From Deltaproteobacteria bacterium (GTDB taxonomy: Bacteria; Desulfobacterota; JADFXK01), in NCBI GenBank assembly GCA_015233295.1, contig JADFYC010000026.1:1-17877 (forward strand): a stretch of DNA of 17,877 bases. The letters are read 5' to 3'. Of the stretch, positions 14,524 to 17,877 are shown one piece after another. Below the pieces are notes generated by a model. The model was not told where the DNA came from and did not search any database. It saw only the letters and a program-made list of their open reading frames with translations. How positions within the stretch are numbered: the stretch's first letter is position 1; each line of letters begins with the position of its first letter. The translations under genes and the position numbers were made by a program.

Positions 14524-14976
14524 ATGTTTCATTTGATGGAGTGGCGGCGGGGAGAAATAGAACGACTTAAAAAGGAGATGGATGATCTGTTGGATCACAT
14601 GATGAGTCGCCTATCGGAAGTTGGCTCATTTTGCCTTTTTCCGCCGCCGCCGACCGCAGATTTATCGGAGATGGAAGATAAGATTGTGGTCAGTCTGGAC
14701 TTGCCTGACGTGGACATAAACGATCTGGAGGCCTTACTGGAAGGCGATGTACTGACCATTACCGGGAGACGGATAGCTGAATGTGATTCCGAGGAGGCAA
14801 CCGGGGAGGGACGTCAGTCGGTACGCTCCTATGGCGTCTTCATCCGCCGGGTCCCAATTCCGGCCAAGGTCTTGTCGGAAGGAGTAAGCGCGGAATACAG
14901 AGATGGCCGACTCCGGGTTACTCTGCCCAAACTGATTTCCGGAACGCCCAAAAAGATTCTGATTGAACATCCGTAA
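14524..14976 (+). CDS. Hsp20 / alpha-crystallin small heat-shock protein
   Basis: Small heat-shock proteins bind unfolding proteins without ATP and hold them for refolding or degradation. This 150-residue protein has a helical N-terminal arm (1 to about 42) and an alpha-crystallin domain (about 43-140). The domain starts TADLSEMEDKIVVSLDLPDV and carries the signature AEYRDGRLRVTLPK near its end. The C-terminal ILIEHP supplies an I-x-I type motif used for oligomer assembly. A strong AGGAAGGAG ribosome site precedes the ATG. It lies 90 bases after the Lon-like protease gene. A TTGACA at 14452-14457 has no clear -10 partner, so co-transcription with the protease is the simplest reading. Confidence 0.93.
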   Translation: MFHLMEWRRGEIERLKKEMDDLLDHMMSRLSEVGSFCLFPPPPTADLSEMEDKIVVSLDLPDVDINDLEALLEGDVLTITGRRIAECDSEEATGEGRQSVRSYGVFIRRVPIPAKVLSEGVSAEYRDGRLRVTLPKLISGTPKKILIEHP

Positions 14977-14996
14977 AACACAACTGACGGGCCGGG

Positions 14997-15017
14997 TTTC
15001 GGGTTTCGGGTTTCGTG
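14997..15017 (+). repeat. Three-unit heptamer tandem repeat (TTTCGGG)
   Basis: Three consecutive units, TTTCGGG twice and then TTTCGTG, follow the Hsp20 gene. They are the cleanest copies of the heptamer repeat that also forms the array at 7205-7246, in the same orientation. Confidence 0.65.
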
Positions 15018-15156
15018 TCGCTACTTGATCGCGGCGCCAGACTGTTCGGAACCCTTGACTCGCGCTTCAGCAATGTTGAGTTGGGCCATTGGATATCCTT
15101 TTCAAGGGTATTTTATTACGACGCGTTGCGACGGCCTTATTCGGGAAGGGATTTCC

Positions 15157-16584
15157 ATGTCGGTCACTGATAAAGAACAACCCGGAGCCCGTGATTCGGA
15201 CCCAGTAACATGTGGCCCGCAACCGGTGCCCCGGACCTCGGACCATGCCACCCTTGACGAGGCCCTTCGTAGCAGTGAAGAGAGAAATCGGACGATTCTT
15301 GACAGTAATCCCGACCCGGTGGTGGTATATGACCGGGAAGGCCGGGTGACCTATTTCAATCCGGCATTCGCTCGCACCTTTGGATGGACATTGGGGGATA
15401 AGTTAGGCTAGCGCCTGGATGAATTTGTTCCGAAGGAAAATTGGCCGGAAACCCTCATGATGATCAACAAAGTCAAAGCGGGTCAGAGCTTTTCAGGGAT
15501 TGAGAGCCGGCGGCTGACCAAATGGGGCGAAATTATTCCCGTTAGTATCAGTGGCGCAGTTCACATGGACGACCAGGGAGAGATTATCGGAAGTGTAATC
15601 AATCTCAGAGATATCAGCGAACACAAAAAACTTGAGGCGCAACTGTTTCAATCTCAAAAAATGGAAGCCATCGGGCGGTTGGCCGGAGGCCTGGCTCATG
15701 AATTGAAGAACCGGATGTTCGTCATCACCGGGTATAGCCAGTTGTTATCAGGATTTTTGGACGAGTTGGCGGCTCACCGGCTCGACGATCGGCTTAACCG
15801 GGTCCGGGAAGATATCCTTAATGTAATCCTGGAGATCAAGCAATGGGAGGGTCCAGGTGTGACCCCCATAATCGACACCTTGGCTGGATTGGCAGCTAAC
15901 CTGGATGATCTAAGATGGAATCTGGGCAAGAACCTGGCGGAAACTATTGCTGAGGGACGAGATGGTTTGGGCGAGATTAATGCGAGCGTTGATCTGTCTG
16001 TAGAGTTGATCAACCGGTTGTTGAATTTTTCTTTTGAAGAAATGCTCAAGCTGATAGATGTGGATCTAAACGAACTAATTGAAAATATAGTAAAAATGCT
16101 TAAACTGACCATCGGCGAAGACATCACTATCGAAACCCGTTTAGCCCGGGACTTGGCGCCGGTGCGGGCGGACAGAAGCCTTATCGAACAGATTATTATG
16201 AATATGGCCATTAACTCTCGTGATGCCATGCGCCGCAAAGAAACCGGTTCAAAGCAATTGATCATCAGCACCGAGAATGCGGTCACGAGTAAAAAAGGCC
16301 TCCATGGTCTGATTGAAGCCGATGAAGGGTTTGTCTGTCTGTCCGTAACTGATCGGGGAGAAGGCATGAGCCCGGAAATCATCCCTCATATTTTTGATCC
16401 TTTTTACACGACTAAAGGGTTTGAAGGGACTGGACTAGGCCTGTCGGTGATCTACGGAATCGTCAAACAACATCGTGGCTGGATAGAGGTGGACAGCAAA
16501 CCGGGGCAGGGCACCACCTTCAAGGTCTACCTGCCCATGGCCGCATCAACCTCAACACTGCCGGACCGCCGGGTTGTTTTGTGA
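15157..16584 (+). pseudogene. PAS-domain histidine kinase interrupted by an in-frame TAG
   Basis: This is a soluble sensor kinase of 475 codons with no membrane segment. A PAS domain (about 40-155) begins RNRTILDSNPDPVVVYDREG. Codon 85 (15409-15411) is TAG, after FGWTLGDKLG, and the same frame then continues RLDEFVPKENWPETL through the rest of the PAS domain (VSISGAVHMDDQGEIIGSVI). The kinase part has an H-box AHELKN with His181, an N-box IMNMAINSRDAM with Asn353, and the D/G boxes DRGEGMSPEI and GTGLGLSVIYGIV. About 58 extra residues lie between the two dimerisation helices. The ATG at 15157 follows GGGAAGGG. ATGs at 15457 and 15460 could restart the kinase part, but they lack a ribosome site. 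TAG is one base from AAG, and homologues as I recall them often have Lys or Arg here. A nonsense mutation, a sequencing error or amber suppression are the options. Confidence 0.8.
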
Positions 16585-16714
16585 TTTCCGGCGTTCACTG
16601 GTGAAGAAATTCTTGACTCCATACCGTTTATATAGGAAAATATGATTAGAGTAAGGTGATATGCGCTGGTCCGTGTCCATCCTATCCAGGAAAGATTATA
16701 TCAAGGAGGGTCAT

Positions 16715-17877
16715 ATGAATCGCTCTTTGAAGTTTATCTGGGTTTGTCCTGCTGTTCTTTTCATCCTTTTACTGGCCATCATTTTGGTCTCGGGGCAGGG
16801 TAAGCGCGATGTCATGACCTGGATGAATTTTTCTACCTCGGTAGCAGGCAATGGCCGGGGTGCAGCGAATGAGACAGGACAGTTGGAGTTGGTGCCGGCC
16901 GCTGCGGCCGCGAATGCCGCCTTGACCGACGGGGTGTGGCAAACCAATACCGGTCGGAATGTCTATTTCCAAACCTACGACACTGGGGGGGCGATCCTCA
17001 TCAGCACCCAGGACGGGAAGATGATTATTGCCGCCTATGATGACCAAATTGTTAGTAATACCTTTGACGGGGTAGACATCTACGGCGGGAAGTTGTATCG
17101 TTTCGTGATGGAATTTCAGTCGGCTATTTCCGCCAAATTGACCATCTACCCCCTGTCTTCCACCGACACTCGGGGGGTATCGACTGAATCTTGTTCTCGG
17201 TTTGCTATTGCCTCGCCGGTTCGAGGCACCGACGGCGTCTGGAAGGATAGTGCGACATCGATAGAGAACTTTTACGCCCAGACCTACACCGACGGCAGCA
17301 TGATTATGCTCATAACCAAGGACGGACGCAATATCTCGGCCTACTACGATGTCGTGATCATTGGAAACGCCTTTGACGGACTGGATCTCTATCCTCAACA
17401 TGTGGATCGACTGGTGTTTCAGTTCAGCTCGGAGGACTCCGGAACCGCGACCCTCTTCGATCTGAGCCAGCATCCCATATCTTCTTGGGCATGCTTCCAT
17501 TCGTCAAAAGTGGGCGGGACTCCTCCGACCACCACATTTCCGACCACCACCACCTTTCCGCCAACCACGGTCAGCTCCACTACGACCACGGTGACCACGA
17601 TTACCGGGACGACCACAACCACCGTGACCACTACTTCCCCGACCACCACCATACCCTCGAATCCTACCCTCAAGATCGACCGGGTCTGGACGGCAACTTC
17701 CGAAGGAGGGGCGGAGGTCACCTCTTTTCCCGCGGGAAGTTCCTTGTACTTTGAGATTCAGTTTACTCTCGGCAACTTACCGGCGGGGTCAACCGCCACG
17801 GCTTTTCTGAGCGTGCCTGGGATATCCTCTTTGAATGACTCAGCCAGTGCCTCAATAAACTCGAATGGATCATATCG
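16715..17877 (+). CDS. Exported protein with two tandem repeats and Thr-rich linker, partial
   Basis: I do not recognise this protein. 387 codons are open and the 3' end is outside the window. An N-terminal signal or anchor (about 1-28) has the hydrophobic core PAVLFILLLAIILVSG. Two similar repeats follow, about 71-166 and 172-262. Each starts TDGVW, has F-x-QTY, a KDG or QDG turn, AAYDD or AYYDV, then N-x-FDG-x-D-x-Y, and ends with a hydrophobic strand and a cysteine (C160, C260). A linker at 269-312 is extremely Thr/Pro-rich (28 of 44 residues Thr). From about 319 a beta-rich, possibly Ig-like domain begins (LKIDRVWTATSEGG). The plan suggests a surface or secreted binding protein. GGAGGG lies six bases before the ATG. 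It lies 130 bases after the broken kinase gene. Confidence 0.85.
   Translation, partial: MNRSLKFIWVCPAVLFILLLAIILVSGQGKRDVMTWMNFSTSVAGNGRGAANETGQLELVPAAAAANAALTDGVWQTNTGRNVYFQTYDTGGAILISTQDGKMIIAAYDDQIVSNTFDGVDIYGGKLYRFVMEFQSAISAKLTIYPLSSTDTRGVSTESCSRFAIASPVRGTDGVWKDSATSIENFYAQTYTDGSMIMLITKDGRNISAYYDVVIIGNAFDGLDLYPQHVDRLVFQFSSEDSGTATLFDLSQHPISSWACFHSSKVGGTPPTTTFPTTTTFPPTTVSSTTTTVTTITGTTTTTVTTTSPTTTIPSNPTLKIDRVWTATSEGGAEVTSFPAGSSLYFEIQFTLGNLPAGSTATAFLSVPGISSLNDSASASINSNGSY

Noticed and set aside
15774..16382. 202-codon minus-strand open frame rich in Ser, Arg and Ile
   Set aside because: It is antisense to the histidine kinase core, where the H, N and G boxes fix the coding frame.
16594..16605. 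TTCAC-TG-GTGAA inverted repeat after the kinase
   Set aside because: The two-base loop is too small for a stable hairpin and there is no T-tract; too short to call an operator.
17216..17226. GGTTCGAGGC resembling a tRNA T-loop
   Set aside because: It lies inside a coding region and no acceptor stem, anticodon arm or D-arm can be drawn around it.
16769..17500. 243-codon minus-strand open frame
   Set aside because: It is antisense to the exported repeat protein, which has a signal peptide, ribosome site and internal repeats; the minus frame has none of these.
17419..17754. Val-rich minus-strand and His/Asp-rich plus-strand frames
   Set aside because: Both are shadows of the repetitive ACC codons that encode the Thr-rich linker.

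Overview
The window looks like an ordinary chromosomal segment of an anaerobic Desulfobacterota-type bacterium (formerly Deltaproteobacteria). That placement is an inference. It rests on moderate GC, a proteobacterial poly(A) polymerase (PcnB), a SPOR protein next to argS, a small four-cysteine protein in front of argS, and a large AAA_32-type Lon-like protease. I saw no rRNA, tRNA, CRISPR array, insertion sequence, phage gene or integrase.

Layout. (1) 1-2560, minus strand: grpE then dnaK, with the dnaK 3' end cut off by the window. The gap between them holds a decayed-looking reading frame. (2) 2561-3811: a long spacer with a candidate grpE promoter and operator-like palindrome and one doubtful small ORF, then a stand-alone receiver protein on the plus strand. 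(3) 3812-4871: greA on the minus strand. Its long leader has a promoter, a strong hairpin and a T-rich tract, and may act as an attenuator or yield a small RNA. (4) 4872-5829, plus strand: a DUF3467 protein and an unrecognised secreted protein, each with a promoter candidate. (5) 5979-11323, minus strand: a probable gene cluster reading SH3b-domain secreted protein, pcnB, small Cys-rich protein, argS, SPOR-domain membrane protein. (6) 11917-14976, plus strand: a Lon-like ATP-dependent protease followed by an Hsp20 small heat-shock protein. (7) 15157-16584, plus strand: a PAS-histidine kinase interrupted by an in-frame TAG. (8) 16715 to the window end, plus strand: an exported protein with two tandem repeats and a Thr-rich linker, cut by the window.

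Functional themes. Two blocks concern protein quality control: GrpE/DnaK refolding, and Lon-like proteolysis plus Hsp20 holding. The minus-strand cluster combines RNA 3'-end metabolism (PcnB), Arg-tRNA charging (ArgS) and cell-envelope proteins (SPOR, SH3b). A degenerate heptanucleotide repeat (consensus about TTNCGGG) recurs in several gaps at gene ends.

I found no obviously new multi-gene system. The items most worth checking are the amber codon inside the kinase PAS domain, the dispersed heptamer repeats, the greA leader hairpin, the Cys-rich protein overlapping argS, and the two unrecognised exported proteins.
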